The position numbers were made by a program, and so were the translations under genes. The notes below the pieces were generated by a model. The model made no database searches. It was not told where the DNA came from and saw nothing but the letters and a program-made list of their open reading frames with translations. Shown here in pieces: positions 44,001 to 59,000 of a stretch of 64,000 nucleotides of DNA (the first letter of the stretch is position 1; the number at the start of each line of letters is the position of its first letter). This DNA is from Dicaeum eximium (taxonomy: Eukaryota; Chordata; Aves; Passeriformes; Dicaeidae): the NCBI GenBank assembly GCA_013396995.1, contig VWZP01009941.1, positions 1,908,294-1,972,293 of the forward strand. The letters are read 5' to 3'.

Positions 44001-47000
44001 CCACGCTCAAGTTCACTCCCAACTCTTCTACCTCCTCCTCCTCGCAAGCAGGGCAGGAGAACACGGAAAAGAAGTTGTGGTCACTTCCTAACGTTTCTCC
44101 TCTGCTGCTTCTTCCTCCACATCCTCCTCCCCTGTTCCAGTGTGGGGCCCCTCCCACAGATGCAGTTCTTCAAGAATTGAACGAGTATGTATCCTTTTTG
44201 CAGTGTACAGTCCTTCAGGAATTGTTTCAGTGTGGTATCCCCACAGGTCACAGCTCCTGACAGCAACCTGCTGTAGCACAGACTGTACAGGCTACAGTCA
44301 CTTTCAGGGCACATCCACTTGCTCTGGCATTGGGACAGGCTGCAGGGTAGATCCCTGCTTCCCCATGCACCTCTATGGGCCGCAAGGGAAAATCTGTTTC
44401 AGCATGGTCTTCACCACAGGCTGCAGAGAAGCCCTGCTTTCTCCTGACCTTCGTATCAGCAGGGTTGTTTCTCTCATTTTCTCACTCCTTCCTCACAGCT
44501 GCTGCACAGCTATTTTTACCCTTTCTTGAATGTGCTATCACAGAGGTAACAGCAGCACTGCCAGCTCAGGCAGCAGCAAGTTCATTTTGGAGCCGAGTGA
44601 AAACTGATTCTGCCACAGGCAGGTCCCTGCTGTCTTCTCACAGAAACCTTCCTTGCAGCCACCCCACTACCTAAAAATCTACCATGTGAATTCAGTACAC
44701 AAGTCCAATAAGCACTCTGTTGAGAAAAGCCCAGCTCTCCTTTCTTGCTATCCTAGGTATGTTAGTTTATCTTACTTCTTAAAATAGTACCATCACTCTG
44801 TGATCGTCTGGCACTATTACTGTGCAGGGCAAGAAAGCTAAGCCACCCCGTCTTTCAACTTTTTGTACTGGATCAGTACAAAAGTAAACAACGTACTTGC
44901 AGATATCTCTGTAAGTCTGAATTGCTGTCTCCATATAATGAGCAGGATATGGCCTAGGAGCTCCAGGCTGAAGAAAAGCTGATACTGCTGCCATTTCCTA
45001 CAAGAGAAATTCAGTAGAGTCGCTGTAGGTTTTTCAACAAATCATAAACCTCAAAAGACCAAGGAACATGTTTCAACAGCTACTACATTCAAGATCTTTA
45101 TCTAATCAGTCACTAGCATACAAAAGTATCCAAAACACTGTAACAGATAAAAGGTTTAATACAACAGCCCATTTATGCCTTTGCTTATAATTAGCCAGAG
45201 AGTTAAACACAGAAGTGTTTGCAGCTGACAGTACCCCCAACATTGTGCAGAAACATTGATTCAGTACAGTTTTAGAAATCCAAAACAATTTCCTATTATC
45301 AGGAAGATTGTTCCTGCAAAGTAGCACTACCATATATTTTAATACGAGGTCTGTTTTTTGAGTTTTGCTTAAATGAAATTACATTATCAGCTTCCAAGGA
45401 AACTCTAGTAAAGATGCAGTCAAATTTTACTTCTTTTCTCATAGATTGAAAATATTGTAGCAAAGATTTTCTGCAGAAAGTAAACACTAAGACTAGTAGA
45501 CTGCAACAAATTCATAAGTAAGACTGCTTCCATTCATTTGGAAATTAGTATTTCTTAATATTATTCTGCTTATTCAAACTATCCAAATGCAGAGCAACTT
45601 TCTGAACTGTAAAAATAGACATTTAAGTAAAAGTTCTAATCAAGATGCAAAGCTGTACAATAATGCTTCCATAGCTCTACGAAGCAGAGTTGCATATTTC
45701 AGCAAGTTAACCAGCCTAAAATTTACAATATGCATCTTCTAAAAATTGATAAAATTACTCATTTTCCCCCAGTAATCCCATTTATCTTGTTGAAAATTAT
45801 TTTAGTCATTAACACCTTCATTCTTAGGAGGAAATTATGAATGAGTATGTGTTTAGAGTGAAATTCAGCAGTGACATACTTGAAGTATAGCTTTCAAGTT
45901 TGACGTCGCCTGAAAACAGGTACAATACCATATTTATAGTGACATTTATAGTGCTATCTTGAATTTCTGGCAAGTCAGTATTTTGCCGAAGCCTAAAAGA
46001 GATACTATAAAGCTGTTTTACATCTGGTTTTGAGTTACCAGTTTAAAGATCCATTTTTCTGGAGGTTGCATCTAGGTTTTCTCCTTTCCGTATTTTAAGA
46101 ATTAACTCCCCAGTTTTTAATCATACCTTTATTCCCTTCATATAAAAGCAGAAAACAGATTTTACAACACCTCAGAGCTTCCGAAAGATATGCAGGAGAT
46201 TTGGGCGACCGTTACAAATTTGGAGGTGGATGAGAGATTGCATTTTGTTACCTTCAGACAAATATTAGACATTATGAGGAAAAGTTCACAGAATGTTCAT
46301 GTTATGTGAAATACCAACCAGTGCTCCAGCTGCATAAAGCATTGCCTGATCATTTAAGAAGTCTTTCTTTGCTGTATGGTAACAGCTATATGCAAGCTCA
46401 TAGTGTTGCACCAAAAAGCACAAGTCTGCCATTTTCCGGATTTGAAGCTCTGGCGCTTCTGGTGGATACCTATAAATACAAATATTTAAATTCAAAGTCA
46501 TCCTCTCTCATCTTAATATCTGTTCTATAATGTAGTAACAATTAGTATTAGTATCTAGTCTATAAAGTAGTAATAAAACCTGCATTGTTTCAGCCTTGCC
46601 CAAAACCAGCTAAGAAAAGTGAATCTGCTTCCTTTCTGCCACACGTAACTTGGCTTCACATCCTACTTTCTGACTAGCAAAATTCACTGCTCCAGCGACA
46701 TTCAAAGCACATATTCCTCAGCCAAGAAATACTGAATGGAGTTTATAACTACCACTGAAACTGCTTAGTCAGATTAACCATTAGAGCCAAGCAGAACTGT
46801 ATGAGAAAGAAAAAAAAAAAAAGACTTTGACTGTTCACTTGGCTATAAGTTGGTATTTCTCCTATTTCTCTTGAAAGAAATATGTCAGTCCACTAAAAAA
46901 ACTATGCTTTATTTATGCCAAAACACTGTGCAAGCTCCTGTCCTCTGCAAGCATCAATCTAACTTTTGGTTAATCCAGTATATATTATTCACTTCAGTGA

Positions 47001-50000
47001 TAATCAAATACATTTTCACAAACACTTGCATGTCAAATGCTGTAGAAAGTGAACTACACTAACAAGTTCAAAACAGAAAGCTGGAATTGGCAACATTTTG
47101 ATTACAAATCCAAAGACACAAAACATGGACAATTGAAGCTGTATGTGCATATCAAAAGGACATTAACATTGACTAGATGATGACCAAAATTATTTAGACT
47201 TCTGTGGTAAAGACAGTTGGAGAGTGATTTTCATGATTATACATCCTAATTCACAGAGGGAAGTTACCAAAGCATACAGAATTAGTCTTTTGGTAAAGCT
47301 TAAACCTGGTTTTAGTGTATACGAAGTCACAGGTGCACTAAGTATGAAATTCCCTTTAGTTTAGCTCTTGAACACATTGTAAAAGCAATATACTGGAGCA
47401 AATTACAATGCTACATAAGCAAAAACACCTATACATGGTGTTTGGCCAAAATGACAGGTGAAAAAGCTTGTACAAATTAAAAAAATAAATCCCTCAAGGC
47501 AAACCATAGCTTCTTTTTATTACTATTACTCTTAAAAACATGTTCTCATATTATCTTACAAAGCTTCATTGTAAATAAGAGTAGGCAGATGACTCTGCAA
47601 ACAGTCTATTTTATCCCCTTCTTCTTTAAGTTCTGCTACTCCTTTATTGTACATACATATTCAGGCACAGTACTTTCCATGATTTTTCTAACTGAAGTCA
47701 TTCACATTACTGGTTTAATTCACTCTGCAGAACACCATCAAACAACATATGCTTTCCCTCCCGCCCCTAAAAAAGGTACATTTGCAGTTTAGAACTAAAA
47801 ATAAGGACTGAGATTACTTACAGCAAACCAGAAGTATTCTTGAGTTCATTTATACTTTTCTCTGGAACCTTGCTGCCACTAAACCATTTTTTAGTAGCAG
47901 AAAACAGTGACCGACTCAAGCCTTTCCTGGATATTAACTGGAGAAAGACACTGAATTAGAGCACTACACTGCAAGAGATGTTATTTAAACCAATATAAAA
48001 AGCCAAGCTTCATTATGGCTTCATAAATTGATTTTTCTTCCATAAAATAGAAATAAATAAAATGAGTAAAATAACCAAGAACACACTTTCTTAGAATTAA
48101 TCTCTGTCACTGAGACAGAAGTTCATATATTTATTTTCATATATTCATAATTCACATGTTTATTTTATCTCAGACAGTTGACATTCACTATTCTTTCTGT
48201 AAAGTGGAGAAACATCCATCTTAAGAATTTGAATATTTGATACATCTGTTTGAAAACTAAATTCTAAATAATAAGAATATCTAATTTTCGGTAGTAGTCC
48301 AACCTAAAATCTAGACTAAGGGCATACTACAAGAAAGAACCTTCTCTCTGTCATCCACAAAGAATTATCACACCATAACATCAAGTATCAAAGGTACAAG
48401 GCAAGCAAGGTTACACAACTTCATTCTTTTAGATAATTTCCACTTAGAAGCAAACTTCTGCAGGGAATTACCACTCCCATCCTGTAAGGCAAACTACAAT
48501 CGCTCTTTAAAGATAATTTTAAAAAGCAGAACATCTCTCTTTTCTTACCAGGACTAGGAATATACCACTGCATTCCTGTTTGCTACAGTTTATGTAATAC
48601 TTCTTCTTAATGTTTCTCCATAAAACTTACTAAATGTCAACATGGTCAGCACTTACAACCTCCCTAAAAGTCAATTCAGGGAGTGAGCATTCCTAACAGG
48701 ACATGACCCTTACTATGAAAAGCCCTCATACTTTAAATTATAACTTGAATAGACAATCCAATCAAAATAAAATCAGAACTCAGACAACAGACTGGTATCT
48801 GGGTCCAAAACTTAACACTAAATACAGTGATTTGATTGTACTAATGTAAGTCAATCCATCTCTTCAGCTATTTAAGCGCATGTAAGAGTGAAACACTGGT
48901 TAAATAAAGGACTTCACTGTGATGTAAATAACATTAATGCATGACCTTGACTGAATATGGGCATGATATTAATCTCACTTCCAAAAAAGTCCTGGTTTGG
49001 GAGAAGCATATTCAGCTGCAAAAACTGCTGAAATCAACAGAATCACACGATTCAGGATGCCCCTGCATTTCTTCTCTGTCAAGTAGCAACTGACAGATAC
49101 AGCTTTTTTTGAAGATGATTATTGATTAAACAAATTTCTTAAATTTACTTGTGTATTCTGATGTTGAAACACAAAGTCCATTTTATTCCCCATACCAGAA
49201 TGGTTCAAGAGCATAGAATTTTAAGATTCAACAGATTTCCCTGGAAACAGTCCTCAGGGGCTTTCACCAAGAAGCCACCTTGCACTAGTGCTGTTGACAC
49301 AAATTAGTTCTTGTCTTTTTAAAAGACAAATTAAGCAATAATGAAAAAACTTCAGTTATTTCTCTTAAATCTACCTAGTTTTCAGAAAGACTGTTGAATC
49401 ATTAGATGCAGAAGGAAGTAATGCTGTCAAAACAGATTTCTAGATATCTGGATTTATATCTCAACCTTTTTCCTTACCATAGCACAAAGTGTTTTTAAGG
49501 GTAAACTGACCTGATCATTTAGCTGTCGAATTGTTTTTTCTATGTGTGGCAAAAGTCCCCGAAATGTGAATTCCTGTATGAACTGCCTAATTCGATCGTG
49601 ATCTGTCAGAGTTAAACAAGCACCATGAGGTGTCACAGAATTTGACTTCTTTGAGTCTTGCAGTGATGTAGAAGCCTTCATGTAATCAGTGCTATCCAAA
49701 CTGCCACTGGGATGATCCAGTTGAAGGGGGTGAGTCTTAAAGTTGTTTGACAAGCCATCTGTTGAAAGGTTGAAATAAAAGCTCCAGTAAGTATAAAGTT
49801 ACTAAATATTTTGTGTTTTGAAGGTTTTTTACTAACCTACTTCAAAGCTTTCCTTACTCAGAACTCTGGAAAGCAAAGCAATTCACCAACTGTTCTGTGC
49901 TACAGATTAATGCTGAGCAGGCAGCAGCAGAGCACTGAGTATTGCATCATTCCTGCAATTCTCAGAAAGTTCAGGCCATCTCAAGAATTACAACATGGCT

Positions 50001-53000
50001 AAATATGTACAGTTTTGGTTCTCAAACAAAACAAACCTAACTTTCCATGTCTTTCCAAGAAATCATGATGTTGAACAATTTCCTCCAAAGTCTTTTTGTT
50101 CAGTGAGAAGGGCTGCTGACCACTATTGCATTTAGCTCTCTGAAGTAGACTGAGACACTGCTTCACTCTAAGAATTAAGCAGTTCTCTTATTTGTAAGAA
50201 AATCAGCTTGCCCTATCTGGCACCAAGCAAAGCTGAGCTGTGAAAGCAAATCCTCAATGGATTTTACTCATGAAATGTAATCCTGAGCTTGTCAAGATTA
50301 ATTGGCAGCTGCCAAACTATATCTGGACTCAAGGCCTTACAAAGATGGCAGCTGTAGGCTCTCCTACACATGCTAGGTCTCCACATGGCTTTCAGGTGAG
50401 ATATGAAGGATCTGGGCTGAAGCAGGCCAGGCAATGCAGGGTACCTCACTTTTTCCCTATTTGGTGATGCCTCTCATCTGAATCCTACACAGCTATCTTC
50501 ATTGTTTTTTAAGAGTGCAATAAATTGCACTCAATTTCATTTACTATCCTCTCCCATCCACAAGCTGAGTTCCAAGACAAGTGCTTCAAAACAACTTACA
50601 AACTAAGCACTTCCCTGACATTTACAGATTTAATACCAAAACCAAGGACAAAAACTCCAAAACCTCAGCTTCCAAGTTATAGCAAAGCACACAAATCGAA
50701 ACTTTCATGATTATGAAAATGAACAATTTAATCCTATAGTATTTTCACTAATTATCAGAATTTGCAGACAATATGCTTAAACTTACAAAATATGAGCCCA
50801 ATACATCATTAGCCATCTCATTAAGGAGATGCCACCAATCCAGTAGGTCAGCAGCACGGCATTTTTCTTTGAGGACACATAGAGAATTTAGAAAACCATT
50901 ACTCTGACTTCCCTAATCTAATTAAATACTGTCCAGGACAAAAGACATTTGTGTAAATGCTATAAGATCATGGTTTTCATGAAGTTACAAAACTACCTTT
51001 AATTTCACTGTCTATGCCATCTGATATCAAGTGATCAGTATTCTTGTTTGAAACAGTATAATCTTCATATGAATCCTGCCAGAAAAGGGGGAAAAAGAAA
51101 TCAGAACTTTAAGATTATGCAACCACATACAAAAGTGATTAAACAGTAGCTGTCACCTTCAATAAGTTAACTGAATTACTACAGCAGCATGTTTGTTCAT
51201 ATGCAGTAAATTCACTAAGTAGTTTCTGAGGTTTAAGAAACTGTCTTATTTTCAAGACAAAAGTTATAGTCACCAAATGAAGCAAGTACCTTCTAACTTG
51301 CTCAACTGGCTTCTCCGTCAACCAAAGTAACTCCAACTCTTACACAGTAATGCCTACAGCAGCAAAAATATATTCCCTGAAATAGTTTCTATATTGCAGT
51401 TGACATGGGACAGAAAAAAAGAAAAATATCTGATTAGTTTATGGTGGACTATAACTCACTGGTCCTCTTAGCTTATAGAATGTAGAATGTTTTGACTTTT
51501 CAGTAGCAGCTGATGCCAAGAATGGCTACCTAGAACAGACAGCTACATTTGGTAAAGAAATATGATTCCAGAAACCTTTTAATCATAAGGAGTTATAACT
51601 GCAAGTCAGTCAAAAAGCAAACTGAAAAAAGAGTATTTTTGGTTCTAAAGCCAAAAATACAGATATTTATGGCAAACTCAAAACACACAATCCCTTGCAA
51701 TCTTAGCAGATGACAGACCAGACTAGACCACAAGAAGTTATCACAAAAACCACACATACTCCCACAAAACAACACACCCACACTATTTAGTGAAGTACAG
51801 AAGACCCAGGAAAAAAAAATTAAGACTGAAGAAGACAAATAAAAATGAAGGTAGAAAGTTACTATGAACAGGACACTTCAGAGGTTACTTCCTCTTACAG
51901 CTCTTATTATTTCTTATTTATTGTCTATTATTTCTGTGCTCCTATCAGTCTATTTCAGACAGTCCAGTATTTCAGTGCTCCTTACTGTTAACTTAAGTAG
52001 CATAGAGGACAGTTCCTACATAGGACTCTTCTTATGCCCTCACAAAAAGTCACAGCTGTGTCAGAAGTGTCTGGACTGCCAATAGCTCATTCTGTAGAAA
52101 CACGTACTTAACACTAAGGTGAAACTTAATGCAAGTACAATGGACTTTCATAAGCATTGTAAGAATTGGTTTTAGAATACTATAATACCTGGTTCTGGAT
52201 AGTGTTTTTCTGAAGGTACTGACTCCAAGGATCTGGTATCTGTTCATCTGCTCCTCTGTTAGACACCCGAGAATTTATTTTCAGCAAATAGCAACCCTGA
52301 GTTCCATATCTCTGTTTCATCTCTTCATAAATGGAATCAGCTCTGAAACAGTAAAACAACATTTATCCTGTCTTGATATCAAACTAACTTTAGAGTGTAT
52401 ACTGCAACAAGCTATTTTAGACTACTATCCATAGTGCTTAAAAAGGAAAACTCTCCTATTTATAAAACAATCCATTATGCAAAAGTAAAACTGAGAATCT
52501 TTGAGAATTAGTTCAGAAAGCTAGCAAAGAAAGCACCTACCCCAAAAGCCGGAACTGATGAATTTGATTTTACATGAACACAAGAAAAAGATCTAAAAAT
52601 AATACTTTCAAATATCTGCCTTGATAATAGCATACTGGCTAATGGATCCTGTTGCATGTCTAATCTCAACAGAATGTATCAACACAAACATTTGGTCAAA
52701 GAGCTCATCTCTAAGTTCACTGAAGGCAGATAACCCACCTTTGTTCTTCTCCTGTGCTTACATCATGCAGTAACACATAATATTTGAGCGTGTTTGGTAT
52801 AAACCACTTGGGATATGAGTATTCACTACTGTGCTGAATCCGATGTTGTTCTTGGGACAGCTTCAGGAACTGGTCCACAGGGTCAGGTTCACTAGAAGAA
52901 ACTACCAGCATGCCTGAATTCATTAAGGACATACACCCAAAGAACACAGGGACAACCACTGATCACAGAATAAAATAGTAAGTGTATAAAATAGAACAGA

Positions 53001-56000
53001 TGAGGCACATAAAACATGCTACCACAAAAGTATGTGCAATTAGAATTTGGCCTTACTGTCAATAAAGAAACAATCAGTTAACTAACATTTGTAAAATGAG
53101 ATGCTGCAGGAGCTTGCTCCAATTCTGACAGTGAATCTAAGTTTAAGATGCTTTATGATAGCTAATTTAAGATTTTAGATAGAGACCAGATGCTCATAGC
53201 AAACATGTAGCTGCAATTCATCCCCACTGTATTTTAGCTTTCAGCTTCCAAGAAGAGTTGGGGCTTTAAGTTATCACCTGAACAACAGTGATGACCAGCC
53301 CTTATAAACACAGCAACACCACCTGGGTAAAAAGCGGAAGTGTTCAGATTTTTATCTCAATGCAACTACACATTCATTAATAAGGAACATCCCGCTCTGC
53401 TACATCTACTCATCAAATTAAAAGACATTAATTCAGAGAAGCTAAAAAGCAAAGTCATACTTTAAAAGTTATTAAAATTCAGAAGTCAGAATCAGTATTT
53501 TGCACAGTTAATTCTGCACAAGTGTGGCCATTACCATACTTTTCCACTATACTGAAATTATAATGTTCAGTACAGATTTAGAAACACTGTGTCATAAAAC
53601 CTGCAGCATCATAATTACTGTAAAGCTTAAAACCAGCTACATCACGAAAGAGTGATTATTTTCAATTTCCCTACAGATGAGCAAATTGGGCCTAAGCTTT
53701 GGCAAAAAAAAAAAAAAANATTCAGGGATAGTTCCAGTCTTTCCAGACTTCTTTTTGTCCAGCATAGCTCAAAGTTCACCAAATTTCCAAAGCATTCTCT
53801 CCCCAACCTCTGCTTCTCCATCTGCTTACAAAAAGCTATTAAAAAGCAGCAGATACATCCCAAACTCACATTCCTCTGTTGTAGATAAGGGACAGCCAAG
53901 AGATACCCAAAGATCTACAACAGAAAGTATCTTAGGATGATGGAGTTTTGTTTACAAGTATTGACTTTGAGCTCACTTTGACACAAAATGAGTGTGTGGA
54001 GAGAGGGAAAAAACACCTATACAAACACCACAAAAAAGTAAGGCCAGTCAGTCACAACGAAAACCGTGACACCCTTATGAAATCAGTCTGTGTAGTAAGA
54101 CATAGTGAAAAAATATATAGGCTTCAAATCATAATTGTGAAAGAGTTACTGCACAATTTTCAGTGTCTCCTACATTACATTTTGTAACAGCCTTCCCTGG
54201 AGCAGTCTGTAACATTCAAAGGATACATGCAACGTAGTGGTTTAAGAATTCATGATCAGATGCAGGCATGGACTGAAGAAAGCACTCTCTGTAAGACTCA
54301 AACCAAGGAGTAGTAGCTGAAATACATAATAAAACAGGACAAATTAGACTATTCAGTGAAACTTGTTTACCCATTAATGAAAAGGAAGTATGAAAGACTA
54401 CACCTGAAAGTGAAGTCTGTAAACTCTGGCAAGGTTTGCATGACAGGGGAAAGAAGGGGGAAATGTCCAAGGAGAAAGTATTTTAGATGCTACACAAGTT
54501 GGAGAAACAGTAACACTTGAATCAAATCCTGTGAAACTGAATAGCACTTAGGAAGTAGCACATTCCTCACCACCACAGGCTCACATGTATTCAGTCCTCA
54601 TTAAACTGACCACTCTTTACCACCCCTTTAAACACCCATACACTTGGCAAAGAAAGAAATAAATTCTTCTAACAGTCATTGAATTTCTGGCCTAGGGATG
54701 TAAGAATTGACATAGAAATAAAATGCATTTTTGAGTATGTGGAGGAGCTAAGGATTACCAAAACTTTATGCTGCCTATTTTCTACAAGTGTTGACTTGGC
54801 TTGAAAGCAATCCCCTTCCCATGCCCCTTGCTTTGCCAGTTCAGCTGGCAAAGATCCAAGAAGATAAAACCTCAGATCCAAGTTGTGCCATTAATGCCTA
54901 ATAATTTTAACCTGCCATGTTCAATGTCTTTTTACAATAGGGATTTCATTTTCCTAAGATTAACAAATCAAGGGAAACCAAGGATGTCTGGGACATCAAA
55001 AAAAAAAAGAAGAACCTAATGTTGTCCATTTATTTCCATTCTATCTATACGTCGAACAATGAACTATTACTTCTCCTTTCAAGTCTGTTCTATTATATCT
55101 TAATTCTTCAACTCCTTTCCCTTGAGTGGGAAACAGACTTCAGAGCAAAATCAATCCACTTTCAATAACCTGATTTCACACTGAAGTAACTGGAATCCTG
55201 TGTCATCTCACCTGCAAACTAGAAAAGAGTAACTAGTAGAGAAAAAATTTTGTTAAGAAAATCTGAAGGTATTTTCTTTATACGACCCTAAAAAACCCAC
55301 GTCTGCTAGATTTTAGTAAATAAAAATAAAGTAAAAGTAAATAAAAATTTCTAATGCTCTGTAAAGCTCTCATGCACCCCCTCATAAAAACCAAGCCAAA
55401 CCATGACCTTGATTTCTTAAGCTAACTTAGGGAACAGGTTCATTTTTATGTTGGAGTTATCTTGTGTGGGTTTCATTTAATGCATTTTGTTTAATCCTAC
55501 ATTGTCAAGCCATCTTAGATTGGCTTCAGACACACAGAAGTCAGACATAGCCACACTTGAATTCAGTCTAGCAATCAGCACGTCACATAAAAAAAAAAGC
55601 CTAATAGGAGACAAACTTCCAGCTTTTGATTACAGCCTTTCTAGAAACTGCTCTGAGTACTCATCTAGGATGTAAAAAGCCCTAGGCTTTACTGAATCCT
55701 ACATCCAAATGTGCCAACTATTTAAATTAAGGAAAACACAGCTTGTTATTATTAAAACAAGCCAAAAGAAAGTGACTCATACACATTTTTCACAAGTATA
55801 ACAAGCCATGCAGTAAACTCGGGTTCAAAGTAAACACTGTTAAACAACCTAAGGCAAAAAAATTTCACTTCTGTTTTACAGCTGAATCACAGCAAAATAA
55901 AAAAGTCACATGTTTTTTTAAATCTGACAGTTACAAACAGGGAAGTACTACTTTGTTTTGTGGATTGGTTCTCCTGCCCTCTTTTTTCATGAGGCCTATT

Positions 56001-59000
56001 TAAAAACCTTGGAAGTGGCCTCAAAGGCAACTGGATTCCCTCTACACAACTTTAACAGGATTCACTTGAGCATTTTACAGGGCTGTAATCACTTGTTGTA
56101 GATAGTTCATAAACACACAATATACTCAAAATAAAAGCAGTATTTGAAAAAAATTTGACACCTGTAACACCTCATAACACATTACAGCAGTGCAGACCAA
56201 CAGTGTCATTCAGGTACCCAGATCTGTATGCTTTGTATTTTTCCAGTAAAATGTTTCCAGTACACTGGAACAAAACTGAAGTTTTGGCAAACTATTTAAC
56301 ATGCTCAGAACTTATGAAGAAAAAAAAAAAGAGTAATATTTGTACGTAACAGCTTAAGAACGGAAAGCCTACTTCATGATGTTTTGTACCCTTCGGGCAT
56401 TTAGCAGGATCTGAACAGATACTACTGAAAGGATAGCTATTATTAACCAAAGGCATAAACTACATTAATATATAAAACTGAAAAACATCAAAATGTGGCT
56501 CTTATAGACCACAATGCAGAGCCTTGAGAGGTCAACAACCAATGTGGTTTGATAGCAGTAAGTCTCATAAAATACATAAAAATGTATTAGAAAGCTCTTT
56601 CCTTTTTTTAAGGGTCATACTCCAGAAAGAATGTCAATATAGCAGAGACGTATGTGCTCTAATTACAGTCAGCGCATGAGTCCCAACTTAAAAAGTGTTA
56701 CTATCCCCTGAGAAAGAAGTTCCCTGGAGAAGCAGAAAGTACATTTGAAATACAGCACAGTGACAGCATACAGTTCCATAGGCTCGAACAGTCCAGTGTT
56801 TTTAACAGCATCAGGTAATTTACCACCACCACCCTTATTGATTGTATGGAAAGACCAAATGATTTTGATTAACAAGAGTAGAAATATGATTAAAAGAAAA
56901 ATTAAAACAACCACCACCACCGATTTTTCAGTTAGGGGGGAAAAATGGAGGAACACACATCTACGTCCGGAAAAGTGCTGAACAGTTGTAGCAGATGGTA
57001 AGGAAAGGTGGATGGGGCACATGGAAAAGGAGTAAAGGGCAATTTGGCAAATCGGCACCAACCACAAAAAAATACCTGAATAAAACGTGGATGTGTTCAG
57101 TTCCATCAGTGTCTCTTTCCAATTACTGTACCAAGGAACACTAGCTTTAACTGAGCGATCTGATAGAAAAAACATGATATTATTATACTAAAAAGGGTCA
57201 GATGCAAACACACTCTCGGCTTTTACACTCTGGTAGTGTGAAGTAGAAAAAATCTACACCATGCAGGCCCATGGGGGGTATTGAAGAGATTTGACTCCAG
57301 CTAACCTTAATCATGAACATGTCAGGCTTCTCAACCTTTGACAGTGTACTTTAATGGAAATCAGTATTAATTTCTAGTTCAGCTCCAGTTCTAGGCTTGA
57401 ACATAAATGGAAATTCTATCAAGTAACAAAGATTTAAGTTGCATATAGATGTAATTTCTATTTTACTAGTTGGAAGATATTCTAAATCTAAGGCACTAAC
57501 TTGTGAGATTTCCCAGCCTATAGTACTAGTTAAAAGTAGCTGAATACATTGGCCGCTGAAAGTGGTTGCCCCAACATTCTCTTTCATCTCAATCATATTC
57601 CTCCAGTGCCTCATGCCAGCATTTATATCATGCAGCCCTGAACAAACATAGCTAGGGAACTGATCTAGTTGAAAAAATTTTTTTCTTCTCTCAAATAACT
57701 TATTTCTTTAGTGGGATCAGTTTTCTTCACTTTCTACATGCACGAGTACATGGGAGAAGCAGGCATGGCTGAACATAAGCAACTTTTCAGCAACCAAATG
57801 AGTCTCCCAGCATTAGATTATGCAACTATAAGAATATTAAACAAAACTGTAATGAAGAAGGATTACAAACAAATCAATACAACACAGCAGTTCCAAAACT
57901 CTTCGCAAAACAAGAGCAGGATTATGACCCCAGTGCCAGAAACATCAGCTTCTTAGACAATGTTGATCTTTCTTCAAAACAGACTGCACTTGATCATCAT
58001 TAAAATTAAGGAAATATATTTTAATATCGTTATCCTAGAAAACTAATTTGCTCCCAAAAAAGACCAAATTAAGAACTGATAAGAGTCTTTCCCATTTACA
58101 TGCCAAATGATTATGTTCTGCTGTCAAGAATGAATGCATCCCTTGTTTTGAATAAAATGCTCTAAGAAAGTTGAAAAAAAAAATCCCTAAATGTCTTAGT
58201 AAATACTCATATTCATCTAAGCATAAAGGAACCCTACTTGGTACTTCCTCATATTCTCTTACACTGCAATGGGATACAAATTCCTCCATCAAGAGCACTG
58301 TCACTGTTTTGTGCTAAACCCCTGAAAAGGGGTTCCACTAAACTACAAAGTTACTACATGGATTTGTCCTTCTGTGTGATCTTAAACAGCTTGTACACCT
58401 CTCCTCCTGACAAATAAGCATTTAGCCAGTCTGAATGGAAATAAGAGCCTAATCACTGAGAGACAAAAGATAGTCAAACATGGTAATTTGTATATCCGAG
58501 GTTCCAGCAACAAATAGGGAAAACAAAAGAAGAGATTTGTTTCTATAACTACAAAGCATTGCTTAATATAGCCACTATTCTTCTTCCCTTCTTTCAATAC
58601 CTCACTTCTAAACTAAGGTCATTAGAAACCTCATGGAAAAGTCTCCTCACTGAAACCATTCTCCTTTCTTAGGGTTTTTCCATCTCTAGAATTAAAGTAA
58701 ACTTTCCATCTAAAAAAAAAATTGATATCAAAATGGCAGTTCACCAATGTGATCTATAAACAAGGGCACAGAACTTGAAAAATATGTGGGATTTTCAACA
58801 TATCTCAAAGACAGGGGGTTTCCAGGCTCAGGTCTTTTGCTTTATAACCAACACGAGACATCAAGTTGAAGACGTGTCTTGTAAAGTAGATATCAAAGAC
58901 ATAAGAACTATGCCATTTTTCCATCATCAACATAAAAAATTCACTACAGCAACATCAGTTACTAATCCTCAGGAAGTTTTATCAGTCTATTGCTATAGCA

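Noticed and set aside
44140..44529. 129-residue open frame on the plus strand
   Set aside because: It lies entirely inside the solo LTR and reads its internal repeats.
56669..57075. Continuation of the frame beyond the candidate exon (168-residue open frame)
   Set aside because: Only the first part has PW..WKE similarity. After the donor at 57,075 the sequence is hydrophobic read-through of AT-rich intron.
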